In this document: positions 11,501 to 23,348 of the stretch, piece after piece
How positions within the stretch are numbered: the first letter of the stretch is position 1
Layout of the letters: every line of letters begins with the position of its first letter
Source: Phallus indusiatus
Lineage: Eukaryota; Basidiomycota; Agaricomycetes; Phallales; Phallaceae
Assembly (NCBI GenBank): GCA_027605045.1
Contig: JAQFWX010000006.1
Span: forward strand, 682,001-746,000
Direction: 5' to 3'
Length of the DNA stretch: 64,000 bases
The notes under the pieces: generated by a model
Told to the model about the DNA's origin: nothing
What the model saw: only the letters and a program-made list of their open reading frames with translations
The model's database searches: none
Translations under genes and position numbers: made by a program

Positions 11501-14500
11501 TTAGTTGTTTCCCGATTTACATTTTGTCCAATCCAAACCATGTACAAAGTTTGAGAGATTCAGTTTTCTAAAGTTTCGATATGGCATATGCATCATGCAT
11601 GGAAACCAGAACTGCTTTCTCATCCTTTGTGGAACCCAAAACAAAAGCTCACCCCGCAAACCGAAAACCCAGCCGTTGTAATCTATCTCAGTGGAAGTGG
11701 AAAGTGAAGCTTTTCTCCAAGCCATTAATGCATAACCTAATGACTCCGTCTTGTACGGTATCGATCTTCTGAATGTTTTTTTTTGAGTGAAACACAGGAT
11801 GTAAGTGATACTAAACTTACCCCTCAATGTCCGAACCATCTGAGGCGGGGACTGGGGGAAGGGTATACAGAGTAGACATTACCTCCAACGTATCCAAGTC
11901 CCAAACATGACATTGCCCAAACGACCCAGTTAAAACTATTAGGCATCTCTCGCTCAAAATTAGGGTTTTGATCTCCTTATTGAACGGGTATTGAATTGTT
12001 TTGGTGACCATATTGTTGCTTTGTATGTCCCAAATATCTAAGAACTTGGGGTTCCCTTCCTTACCGAACTTTATTGTAATACGTTTGGAGTCATCGGAGA
12101 GCCAAAAGTCCTCGGCCGGTTGATCTAACGATGGGCCAGCGACGAAGGTTTCGGTGTCCACGTCAAAGAGTTTTATTTCACCTTTATCAATCCACGCCAT
12201 ATACTTTCCGTTGAGGGATCGCCGCCTTTTAGGATCATGGCATGAGAATAAAAGTGAGCTCACTCTTGCCCCTGTTAGATCCAATGTATCGACACCGTAC
12301 TCCGACATGCATATAGCATGTTTCCCATTGGCAGATATAGAAATCGAGTGGGGATACTTTGATTCGATTGCAAATGCCTCCCCTATTCTATTACCCGGTC
12401 TGCATTCCCAAACTTCTGCTTTATCCTCATAAATGACAGCAAATTGGGTACCTCGCACAGGGAGAAGGGATTTCAGCTCATACTGTGGTAAATCTATTGG
12501 ACCACAAACCAATGTACGGGTACGGCTATCCCATATTGTAATGGCTCTTTCGTGTGCAGAAATAAAATAGTTCTCCAAGCAGACTAGTGCAATGATTGAA
12601 CGGGCCGATCCATTTACAATGATTTCGCCTTCTTTTTCGTCCCAGAGACAGAGTCCACGGCTGTTGCCATATGCCACACGCACGTTTTCTTCGTCAGGAT
12701 CAACATCGAGAGGTCCATTGTCCTCAATTTTGGTTTCAAAGATAATTGTGCTCGTTGTCGTGATATCCGAGATCTGGAGATAGTAATCGCGGAGAATTGT
12801 CCTATACCCAAGAATGAGATATGAACCCCGTAGCCAAACTGTGATCACATTTCTAATGTCATCGCTGTGCGGGTGATCCTGTTCTATAGATTTATCCCAT
12901 TCCCGAACGTAGAGAGTCTCATATGTACACAATGCTACAGGGCCATCGATAACGAGGAAGGCGATTGATTTAGAATCATGTGAGAAACCTAAGCAGCAAG
13001 CGGGATTCTCTTCATAGGACTGACTGATTAATTCTCCTGTAGACACACTCCAAATCGAGTACGTCCTGGCAGAGGTAACAATGATAAACCGATCATCAGG
13101 GGAAAGACAGAAGCTTGTAATGCGTTTCCCATGTTGAATTTCGGTGACTCGGGTGTTCGTCCGTACATCCCTGATCTCTATTGTGATGCCTTTTCGCGCG
13201 GCAAATGCAATGTATCTGTTAGTAAGTGCGAAGTTCCATAAGTCACAGCAGGGCACGAAATGTTGCATTTGGTTTCGGGTATTCCATATGAGCACTTTAT
13301 CAGTGTGGCCAAGAGCAATCCAATCTCCGTTGGGAGAAAATGCGGGAAAATAATTATCTTCGAAACGCTTGACAATCCGACGAGTTAATCGATCGAATAG
13401 GAGTGTTTCCTTTTCCGTCCGCCAGGCTATAAAGCACCCGTCCGACGATATGGCACAAAAGTCGCACTCAGCGCCCATTATCTCCGTATAATTCTCTACG
13501 TCGATTTCCTTTGTCTTCATACTCCATATCATGATCTCGCCTCCCAAAAAACAACAGTAAATCAATTCACCATCAGGAGAAAATACGATGCTGAAAACTT
13601 TTTGCGAGTGATCTGCAGTACAAAACACCATCTCCCTTGTTAAGTAGTCCCAGACATGAAGTTCACTGTAAAGAGATTGAGTCGCCATATATATGCCTTT
13701 CGGAGAAAAGGCAATCTTCATGGGATAACCCAAGGAGAATTCTTTTGTTATGAATCGGATTTTGCGTGAAGGACCGACAGGTTGACCAACATCAAACGTG
13801 AACAGCCCAGGATACCTCTCAAGATACTTTCTGGATACGAATGAATCACGAGAGACAAAAGGAAGTGCGGAGATATAAAGGTGCGGTGTGCTCTCTTCCA
13901 TCATGATTTCAAAATCGGATCCAAATTTCCATGCATCCATCGCATCCTCAGCTGCATCCTACCGCCATCTGAGTCAGTCATTTATGTATATGCGACAAGT
14001 AAACGATCACCCACTTTACACCAGTTCGCTATTTCTTGCATTGCAGCGTAACCTCGCTCAACTGCTTTCATCAAGCTGAGTGCCTCAAAATAATACAACA
14101 GGTTGTCATCCATCAATCTCCGGACCTCACGAACGAGTTCCCCGCTAACAGGCGAGGACTGGAGATGAAAGGCCCAGAAACGACATGAATACGACAGATG
14201 CAACGGAATGGCTTTCTCAACGCGTGAATTGAAATCAGGCACGTCTTTATTGCACAAGTGTGATGTCTCGAGGTGACAGATATTGAAACAGAGCATCCGA
14301 TTCATCACCTTGAGGCAACCGAGCGTCATCCGGCTTTGATTTGACGTGCCGATGTAGTACTCATTTATTTTCTCAGGGATTTGTTCGTCCGTCTCGGATA
14401 ATTTTTCGGCCATGAAAAAATCGAATAACGAGGTGTGAAGAGGTCGTACAGGAGTGGATCCGGTCGAGTTATGAATGCCAGAAAAGAACGAACCGAACGG

Positions 14501-16906
14501 GGTGAGTATCGACCTGATATCTTCAATATCCTCAAAGATATTCTGTAGCGTGAGGATTGAGAAAGGTTCTTGTGCATTTACAATAGCGCCTACTACCGCC
14601 TTGAATTGTTCTTGGAAACTAGGGCGCCGGGACTCTGGTTGATTTGAAATAATCTGATGATATAGATGGTATAGTGAAGAGGAAGAGTTTGACACGCAAG
14701 TTTCCCAGTTTTCCCGTATAAGCTGTGGGCGTGTGACGGTAGTATCAATGAGCCTACATGCTGTCTGAGCCCATTGGAAAAGACCTTGTGCGTGCGTGGC
14801 TAGTATACTGCGCCAGTTATTATCTATCTCGTCGAGGTGCGACGATATTGACTCGAGGCGCTTGGAGACATAAGCTCGAATATCAAGATTTGCTTCCTCT
14901 ACATCCATATCCCCCATCCGTTTACAGGTAATGCTTAGTCCGAACTTTTGGCATTCAGCCTCGATGTCCTGCTCAGGACGGGTGGTAGCAATCAAACGAT
15001 AATTTTTCGATAGCTCGGTCCACCTATTGAGGAGGATATCCAGGATTTCCTTGCGTTCGTTACGATCCCCACTCTCGTCCAGAGCATCCACGACGATAAC
15101 CACGGGTCCAATAGTTCCCATGTTTTTGGAAGGCTTGATAAGAAGTTCATCAAATTGCGTTCTGATGTCCTCCTTCCTCCGAACCGCAGAGTTGTTGTTA
15201 ATAACGTTAACCAATTCTTTACGCCACATGGTGTCTCCGTCAGCGAGGTCGCGGGATATAGTGCTAAAGAGACGATTGCGCCGACCGGTATAGCCTTGGC
15301 TGAAACAGAACATGGACCCGAGTCGATTCTGATCTTTGAACAGTTTAGCAATGGTATGTGCTATTGCGGACTTTCCTATTCCCGCTTGTCCGCTAAGCAC
15401 GAGTATTTGGGTCGATGAGTCATTATTGGCCCATTCAAATATATCGTTGATCAGCTTTTGTCGAGTTCCGGGTAAACATTCTTCACTTGGAAAATATCCA
15501 GCGTTAGAATCGTAGGGCATTTCGCCGAGCAATGCGAGCTCATCTTGTGAAACCAAGTTATGGATTGATAATAATGTAACCTTGATGATTCACGTACCGA
15601 GTTCAGTGATTTTCTCAGATACACGAAGTGTCACGATGCTGGTTTCAAGATTGACTGATTTTTCCATATTTTCCATAAACCGGTCGAAGTTGTTGTTGAA
15701 GTCCTGGATCTTGTCATCTGCACTTCCGGTGATTCCTTTCAATGTGTTCTTGGCTAGGGATTGAAAATCAGGTTTGATTGCACGATCACAAGATAGTATT
15801 GAGAGAACAATAACCACTATTCTCGGTACAGTATGCTCGTACAAAATACGCGCATTCAATGGTTTGCATAACCACCGCGGAAAGTGTCTTGGACTGGGTC
15901 TTGGAAAGTTTAGGTAGCCGTTTTGCATCCGTAATATAGTCGTAAACGTCGTGCAGTTTATCACATAGCTGTTTGATTTTGTCATCGCGATTTTTTTTCG
16001 CAATGATCGTCTGACAAAAATGTAATATATGTAGCTCGGTGTGTCAACAAAAAAAAAAATGTTTATAAATACCTTGGGAATAACGGACAATACACTCCAC
16101 GCTACCTTCACATACGGGCTTATCTACAAAAAAAAAAATAAGGATAAGCTTGAAGGTAAGTTTGATTGGGAAATTACCTCGGAAATTTCATCTACCATTT
16201 TTACAAAAACCTCAAATTTGCCAATAAACAATGACCAGGTATCCTCATTATCGTTGTAAGCCTGCGCCGCAGAGGTGGCCAAGCTGACAGCCTTGGCTGG
16301 GACCGGCAGATTTGGTAGGTTCTTCAGCATCGCTGATGCTTGCTGTACCATTTCTAAAACGACGTTGGGTGATTTCTCGATCTTGAATATCAATTGACAG
16401 TTTTCGGCAATGTCTAATTTACATGAGCCTGCGATCATGTATGTAAGCGCAAACTAGCGGTGATACTTTCGATAACTGGACTAACCAGAGCTGTTTTGCA
16501 TCTTAAGTAGATCAATGACCCTGTGTTCACACGAGTTAATGGTATGGTTCGGAATAAATCGATGGGTTCGAACAACGTTAAGTGTTATGAGCGCGTCGTC
16601 AGTGGGTTCGCCGGCACTAAATCGAAACGGTAAGGGACATCAAAAGAAGAATTGTAGTTTTTGACATACAATGAAAAAGACTCGTCCCATATTATGCAGG
16701 GATCACGTTTCCTGAATGCTGTTTCTTTGCTTGTTCTCTTTTCACTGCCGTAGTTGATCATTATCTTGACCTTGGGGTTGCATTTCCACGGAGGTGAAGG
16801 TTTAGTCAAGCGAACATCTTCATACCGAGAATGAGATAAACTGAGGCTTTGAATAAAAAATACTAAAATCACCTGAAATTGTTATCCCCTCTGTCGAAGT
16901 GGCCAT
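11501..16906 (-). CDS. NLR-A: C2-NACHT-WD40 STAND protein
   Basis: Predicted signal-sensing NTPase of the fungal NLR-like class (HET-E-related NACHT-WD40 architecture). It is expected to bind a ligand through WD40 repeats and oligomerise via NACHT; a role in allorecognition or immunity is family knowledge. Exons, by alignment to NLR-C: 16873-16906, 16670-16817, 16486-16616, 16178-16428, 16073-16123, 15830-16010, 15598-15753, 14015-15543, 11821-13958, 11501-11768. They give 1,628 residues in frame. Order: C2-like domain (about 1-105), helical linker, NACHT exon at 318-827 with Walker A GQAGIGKSA and Walker B VVIVVDALDES, then WD40 repeats to about 1540, then a C-terminal segment with LLFWVP and FVHGLDW. 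It is the most diverged of the four copies. The intron between exons 6 and 7 has lost the splice sites used in B and C, but an alternative pair (gtaccg...cctag) restores the frame. The first intron is the least certain boundary. Confidence 0.82.
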
Positions 16907-17961
16907 GACAAGATACTGTTAAACAGCTGCAACACTGAGCACCGGGATGGAGATTTGTGAAGGCTGCGCAGAGTTTGCGCACAAGCGCCTGGTTGAACAG
17001 AACCTGAATCCTACGTTGTCTTGTCACCTCGTTGTTTTGGTGCTTTTCTTTATTTTTACATTAACCGTTAGTTCAGAACCTCTATGAGTTATTAGTGTCA
17101 TTTAGAATCACCAAAATCCATATTTAGAGTCTGCACCCATCACCAAGGGCTTCAGCTTCCGTGCAATCCCTAAAGTTGAGATTCAAAAGTGAGTAATAAC
17201 ATGCCCATGTTTCCAGCGAGAAGAAGCTGCCTCAAAAATGGAAACCCTGGAGCGATAAATTGATAGACCGGGGTGCTGATGTCTACGAATCCTGAAGTTT
17301 AAACCAGGCCTTGAGGAAGGCTACTAAGAAATGAAATCTTTTGAGTTTACCTGAGGTATGTATATGTATAATATGGCGGCGCATCACGAATAGGTTTTCT
17401 CCGTAGATAAATTGAGGTTCGCAGGTGCTCTAGTGCCGATATTGTGGGAAAGCCTTGAGCTTATAGCGATGAAAATCCTTAAAATCCCTCAAAGTACAAG
17501 AATCAGTTTGCAGCTAATACACATTTCGTTATTCTTGTTCGAAAAAATCAGCTCCATAACACGGCGTGCCAATGCTGCCTGAGAGTCGACATCCCGTTGC
17601 TCAAGACGGTTGAAGGATTTATACTAATCGCCTTATTCGCCTGATGATGCGCCCCACATGCCGTTCGCTGAATTCGTGACTTTCTTTGGAATTAGTAGCA
17701 GTTTCAAGGTCCAATTACAGGGCACGTTTTTGTGAGGGATGCGGCTACCGCCCACAGCCCTTGGACCCGAAAGCAACCTATCCATAATCCAGCCTGAGGC
17801 TGGACCGGGACCCTTCCTGTTGTCCCGCCTGACCCAGAGCGCAACAACAGGAGGTAGAAATAGGGTTGGTATCGGGTTTAGAGTGGAGCAGGTCACGCTG
17901 TGCAGGGTGTACATAGCATTTTCTTCAAACCCAGTTAGCGCCTGTGTGAATTCCCCTCCGA
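16907..17961. repeat. Upstream flank of NLR-A, partly duplicated
   Basis: No gene is supported. 16907-17630 should hold the NLR-A promoter; I see no clear TATA box. 17640-17961 matches 1790-2040 and 47130-47245, through the cagagcgcaacaacagga and tagcgcctgtgtgaattc blocks, so it belongs to the flank duplicated with the NLR genes. It ends at the CACTA-like insertion. Confidence 0.5.
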
Positions 17962-17964
17962 GTC

Positions 17965-19173
17965 CACTGTGGAAAAAAACGCCACTGACTGCCACTGATT
18001 CTCCGTGGTGACCCAATGGGTAAACCCACTGGATACCAGTGGTTTGCCAGTGGTCCCACCACTGAAATTCAGCGGAACTTCCGCCGTTTCCGTGGTAAAA
18101 ACCACTGAGACTCAGCGGCGGTCAGTGGTATTTTCCACTGACAATTAAGTGTGATAAGTCTCGCGGCGATTTCTCGGCTCGTGCATTTATCTGTCGTTCG
18201 TTCTCATTTTCATTTGTTATTATGATGTTATGTAATTTATTTTTTATTTGTAATATAATATTACATATATACAAAAAAACTAGTCTAATGCTAATGACTC
18301 TACTAAAGCGTCCAGATACAACTTGCCTCCCAATTACACCCAGATCCCGATCTCCCGTCACTCTTACAGCCTCATATCCCCAAGTCCCACGAAGCGTGTC
18401 ACGCGAGTAGCAAAAAGCCTGCATTATGTTCGGACATCAGTACATACAAGTGCATGACTGATAAAAGTAACTTACTGGTGTCCCTGCGGACAACAAACAA
18501 CGTCGGCGTAAGTTGGACTTCGGGAAGACGAGGCGAAAGGCCATGCATGATAGTGGTGAGGGTGATGGTGTGGACGGTGGTGTGGATGGCGATGTGGATG
18601 GCGATGTGGATGGCGGTGAGGATGGCGACGTGGATGGCGGTGAGGATGGTGACGTGGATGGTGGGGGGATGAGAGAGCGAGATGGGGGGAGAAAAAAGTG
18701 AAGTGCTTTAAAAACGATGACACGCGCATACAATCATTTTTCAGCTCCGATTCAAACACAGCCAGTTACGCGCCACGCGTCACATCACGTGTTATGCACG
18801 TGCTTATACTTAACCCTTAAGGAACTAGACACAAAATAAATATATTTTTTTACTAAAGAAAATAATTAATTAATTACAGGCTGGTAGGTTAAGCAGGCTT
18901 TGGTATTCCAGTGGTATAGAACCACTGCATATTGTCGGCCACTGACCCACCACTGGCCCACCACTGACATTCAGTGGGACCATCACCACTGAATCACCAC
19001 TAAATCTTGAAGTCAGTGGTATTGAACCACTGACTTCCCACTGACCACTGACTGGCCACTGAGTTATCACTGATTATCAGTGGGTACAACCACTACCAGA
19101 CCACTGAATAATGTCACTCAGTGGTCATACCCTCTGAATACCACTTACTTCAGTGGCGGTTTTTTCCACAGTG
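17965..19173. mobile_element. Non-autonomous CACTA-like DNA transposon
   Basis: A 1,209-bp element flanked by the 3-bp direct repeat GTC (17962-17964 and 19174-19176). Its ends are inverted repeats: CACTGTGGAAAAAAACGCC on the left and, read inward from the right, CACTGTGGAAAAAACCGCC. Both ends carry dense subterminal CCACTG/CAGTGG motifs over roughly 170 bp (left) and 270 bp (right). CACT termini, a 3-bp duplication and subterminal repeats are hallmarks of the CACTA (EnSpm/CMC) superfamily, which includes fungal Plavaka-type elements. No transposase is present, so it would need one from elsewhere. The middle is AT-rich with a GGATGG-type minisatellite. It sits in duplicated flank DNA of which a copy without the element occurs near 47240. 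Confidence 0.8.
18549..18669. repeat. GTGGATGGC/GAGGATGGC minisatellite
   Basis: Imperfect tandem 6- and 12-bp units (tggatggcgatg, aggatggcgacg variants) inside the CACTA-like element. They create spurious open frames on both strands, Asp/Gly-rich on one and His/Pro/Ser-rich on the other. I do not treat these as genes. Confidence 0.85.
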
Positions 19174-19176
19174 GTC

Positions 19177-19988
19177 GTTGGCAAACCTTTGGCATACGTA
19201 GGTCTCCGATTCTTTGCTGACTAAGGCGCATCTTGTCTTGAGTTAGTGCAAGCACAGTGGTATATCACGTCTTTTTCATACCCATTCTTCACGAAAATAT
19301 CCATTTACATCTGATCTTCCAAAGACTCTTCCGACTGTCGCTGTACAACAGTAGATACGTGTACGCAAATCGCCTCCGAAGCAAGCCGGCATTCGGATTG
19401 ACAACAAATGACTATACCGCGAGGCACATGGTATTCTCTCACCCTTGTCAAAGCCTGAGATGGGCTTCAACGTTATGCCGCCATTTACCAAGTCTTGTCG
19501 ATGCCCTAATTTGAAGAGGATCATCAATATCGCCTGGTATCCCAATCCCTTTTTCAGTCCGAGGCTGCCTCATTCTAAAAACTCCACCCACCTTAGTGAA
19601 ATTGGCAGAAACGCCAAGCTTACTATTCGTACGTTTGCGCACTTATCTCCCAGCTCTGCGATCTGTCTCTCTTTCAATGAAGCTGATTCCTTCCTGGCTG
19701 CAGATATCATTCTCGAACTATCACTGCGCACGGTACCGCTTTTCCTCAATTCACCACAGGACGGAAATTCTGGTCGAAAATTCTACCGGCTGTGGCTTCT
19801 CATAGGCTTTCCAGAACGATTTTCAGTCCTCTGCAGCTCAGATTTAAAGACGAAAGAATATTCATTGTTATAATATGCTCCTCCGACTGAGGCGTTCAAG
19901 TCGGAGTGACAGTAAATCCTGGTAATATGAAGTATATACATCCGATTATTTATACAAACCCACAGGTATTGAGAATTCCGTTTGGAAT
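19177..19988. repeat. Duplicated flank between CACTA-like element and NLR-B
   Basis: 19200-19815 matches 47440-48060 in the same orientation and 51180-51840 in the opposite orientation (shared blocks include ggtatatcacgtctttt and cttcctggc.gcaga). 19815-19988 matches the 3' flanks of NLR-C (52715-52896) and NLR-D (61850-62027), so it is the 3' flank of NLR-B. Short frames here are not consistently kept between copies. Confidence 0.6.
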
Positions 19989-21151
19989 TTAGTTTTTTTC
20001 CGATTTACATTTTACCCAATCAGAACCATGTACGAAATTTGTGAAATTTAGTTTTGTATAGTTTTGATGGGGCGTATGCGTCATGCATGGAAACCAGAAC
20101 CGCTCTCTCATCTTGTCTGGAACCCAAAACAAAAACTCACTCTGAGAACCACGACACCATCCATTATTCTCCATAATATCTGCGAAAGCGGGAAGGGAAG
20201 CTTTTTTCCAGGCCGTTAATGCGTAATCCAAGATCTCCGCCTTGTCGGATGCCGGTATTCTAAATGTCTATCTGAGTAAATCATATTGAATCTAAGTGAT
20301 ACTAAACTTACCCCGCAGTATCGGAATCATCAGCGGCGGACGAAGAAGCGTTGTATAGAGTGGACATTATCTCATACGTTCCCAAATCCCAGACGTAACA
20401 TTGCTCAAAAATTCCTCGAGCTATTATATGTCTTTTGCTCAAAATCAGGGTTTCCGGGCTCATAATCGTAAACTCAAACAGTGGAAATGATTTGGTGACC
20501 ATGGTTTTGGATTCTATGTCCCAGATATTGATGTCGAGGTTTCTTCGATCCCCCATATCAGACTCTATCATATTAATATATTTTGAGTCATCAGAGAGCC
20601 AAAAGGTCTGGACCGATCGACCTAACGATGGGCCAGTGAGGAAGGTTTCGGTGTCCACATTGAAAAGTTTTAGTTTGCCCGTATCAATCCATACCATATA
20701 TTCCCCATTTGTGGATAACTGCCATTGGCAACTCGGGGGTGGTAATTGGAAAGAGTTTAATATTGCTCCTGTTGGATCCAATATCCTGACACAGTTCTCC
20801 GACTTATGCGTGCACATAAGATGTTCTCCGCCGGCAGAAACAGTAATCGGGAAATAGGATTCGTGAAATGTAAATGTTTCCCCTACTCTGTTACCCAATC
20901 CGCATTCCCGAACCTCCGCTTTATCGCCATAATTGACAAGAAAGCCGGTACCTCGTATGGGATGAAGGGATTTTACTCTGTATAAGCACTTGACTGGACC
21001 ACAAGTCAATTTTCGGGTATAATAATCCCATATATTAATGATTTCGTCGTCTCCAAAGATAAGATAGTTGTCCGACCACAAGGGTTCGGTAATTTCATTG
21101 ATTGATCCGGTCACAACGATCTCGCCTTCTTTGTCGTTCCAGAGACAGAGT
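19989..21151 (-). pseudogene. NLR-B, 3' part (end of WD40 domain and C-terminus)
   Basis: The downstream half of NLR-B, cut from its upstream half by the hAT element. It holds the end of the long WD40 exon (20312-21151, of which 21144-21151 is the target duplication) and the last exon (19989-20259) across a 52-nt intron. The reading begins LWNDKEGEIVV, exactly where paralogues continue, and ends in the family tail FVHGSDWVKCK. No stop or frameshift is present in this half. Its closest relative in the window is NLR-D: both end the WD40 exon with YNASSSAADDSDTAG, whereas NLR-C differs. Without its upstream half it has no promoter or start of its own, so it is unlikely to be expressed as a protein. 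Confidence 0.85.
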
Positions 21152-21300
21152 TAGTGTTGCCCATGGCTGGGCTCAAATTCGGCTAAGCCGCCAGAGCCAG
21201 CCGATTGAAGCCGAGACGAGCCGATTTTTGAAAGCCGCTGGGAAAGAGCTGGCTCGGCTCAATAGCTGTGCTGAGCCGGCTCAAGCCGGCTCCAAGCCTT
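21152..21300. repeat. Left terminal and subterminal repeats of the hAT
   Basis: After the 19-bp terminal inverted repeat come many copies of GCCGGCT- and AGCCGA-like motifs in both orientations, including the tandem gagccggctcaagccggctc at 21273-21292. Similar clusters sit at the right end. Such subterminal repeats are the usual binding sites for hAT transposases. Confidence 0.75.
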
Positions 21301-21339
21301 GTGTATGTGACATGTGACATTCGTTACGTCACACCTTAA

Positions 21340-23105
21340 CATCCGCATCCCCTCAGCCCGTAAAGCACTCGAATCTCGGCGCATCCGCGTTTTCAAACAT
21401 GAGATGAAACTGGAATTTGTTTGCCCAATCCGTCTCATTCAAAAAATCATATTTGGGGACACCTATGTAAGATACATTCCGCTTAACAGTGTTCCTTCTT
21501 GGTCTGTCAATGATCAAGCCGGTTTGCAGGGGTCTCTTGTCTAATTACTCGGAAAACAAATTCATCGCGAAGTGTTTGGCAACTACCGTTTGCAAAAGAT
21601 GTGGTCTGCCATAGCTGGTAAAGCTGGTATGCATGCATCCGTTGCATATTCTACAGCTGACCTGAATCTTGGTTCTAGGTTCGAATGAGGTATGTTGTGA
21701 GAACTTATATCTATCCATTCGTGAACGCTGAACATTAAATTCTCTTCAGATCCATGCTGGTGTCAATGTGCCGGAGCTGGTGCCTCGGATTCTAAAGCTG
21801 GTATGTACACCGCTCGCTGCCTCTTCCATATGCCCGTCTCACATCTTGATTTTAGGTCCGAATGGGGTATGTTACAAAGAACTATTATCTCATTACCTTC
21901 TCTTCATTCATAAATGCTGAACATTACTCCTTTCTTTTCAGGTACATGCTAGTGTAAATGGAGCCTCAAGAGCTATTGTACCAACAGTCCCAACAGCCCA
22001 AATTCCTGACTTGGTGCTTGCCACGATCAACACTCTTTTCCAGGTCAAAACCCAGTACCGAACTTCCAATACCCAAAGAAGCTATCTCGGCTTACAAGAT
22101 GCACATCGCCAATCTCTCAAGAACCGTCTCGCGAGCTTATAGCATTCTCAAAACGTTTTGGCTCCCATTTTCGCCTCCCCTTTTCCGACTCGTATCACCC
22201 CGCAGTGGCAGGCCTCGCACGGCAACACCTGCTAAAAACCTTAACGCGAACCGAAACGTCAATGGCGGGCTACAATCGAAATCATCGTCAGCATCATCCT
22301 ATCTTGCATCTCCGCGATTAAACCAGTCGAATGGTGATTTGCATTCCAATCGACGGTCTAGCGTTACTGCGTCGGAACAGGCCTATGAATCGCGCCGGTT
22401 CTTCTATTAGGATCCATTCTACCTCCTATTATGCGGTACACTAACGTATCCGTAATGTCAAACTTCTCTATCTCCTAATGGACCGATAAAGACAAGCCCG
22501 TTACGCGTGTTCGACTTGCCAAGTGCCATGTCACCCACTGGAACAGCCCATCTCCAAGCGGGACTCGTTCCCGCCATCTTTTACGTTATAGGCGTTCACT
22601 ATTCATGTCCTCAAGGATCGTGTGGTACGAAATTTAGTAGTTGGGATCCGAAGATTGTGAATAATTTACCGCCTATGTTGGCGGATGAGTGGCCTGTTTG
22701 TACGGAGAGTTTTGGAACTGGTTTAGCTCATGCTTCTGCATCTGCGTCGGCATCGGTTAGTGGTAGTGGTGGTGATGGTGGTAATGCAAATGGTGTTAAT
22801 GGTGCTCATGGAGAAGCGTCTTCTTTGTCTGCTGGTGGTAGCGGTAGTGGTAGTGCAACAGGAGGCGTATTGACAACGGGCTCGGAACGGATCGATTCGA
22901 GAGGGTCAACGGCGATGCTGTATTTCGTCCGTTAGTCACTTTAACGCCCATGTTGATTCAGAATGGGTCGTCGCCTCAGGATGTGAGAGAGATTCTGGGA
23001 CAATTGTGGCATGGCAATGAGGATAATAAGGAGGAAGTCGATGAGGAAGAAGAAGAAGAGTTTATGGAAGAAGAGAGTGCCAATGTTGAAAAATAAAAGG
23101 TTACC
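21340..23105 (+). pseudogene. Degenerate gene-like DNA inside the hAT, left block
   Basis: Not recognised with confidence. Fragments of coding text occur in changing frames: VNGASRAIVPTVPTAQIPD near 21960, then HYSCPQGSCGTKFSSWDP and LPPMLADEWP near 22590-22700. The latter has the CP..C..F.SWD...LPP pattern I associate with the fungal DUF6729-type zinc-binding region, a tentative link. A Gly/Ser-rich and then acidic tail ends at 23096. Stops and frameshifts separate the pieces. Between 21610 and 21960 two copies of a ~185-bp unit each hold a tiny exon-like block bounded by gtatg...cag signals. It could be a captured host gene or an old second hAT gene. Confidence 0.4.
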
Positions 23106-23348
23106 GAAGCTGAGGTGGTAAGTTTTTCTTTATAATAATGACGTTATGAAATTGCTGATAATTAGCTTTATTAGGTCTTCTCTAATCCGTATACAAAACT
23201 TGTTACCGCTGTCGCGCACCAAAATCTTCCTTAATTTGGTAATAGGGATGGTTCTTCCTAAAGCGGACTTCTAAATCTACTCTTCTTGAACAACTCACTT
23301 CCAGCTCGTTTGACACCCCAGTTCACCCAAAAATCAACAAACAATAAA

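Noticed and set aside
16585..16906. Frameshift in the first exon of NLR-A, making it a pseudogene
   Set aside because: A 55-nt GT-AG intron at 16818-16872, matched by equivalent segments in B and C, restores the frame and gives exactly the same total length (1,628 residues) as NLR-C.
18437..18759. Open frames rich in His/Pro/Ser or Asp/Gly/Val
   Set aside because: They are translations of the GGATGG minisatellite inside the CACTA-like element, open in several frames at once, with no domain.
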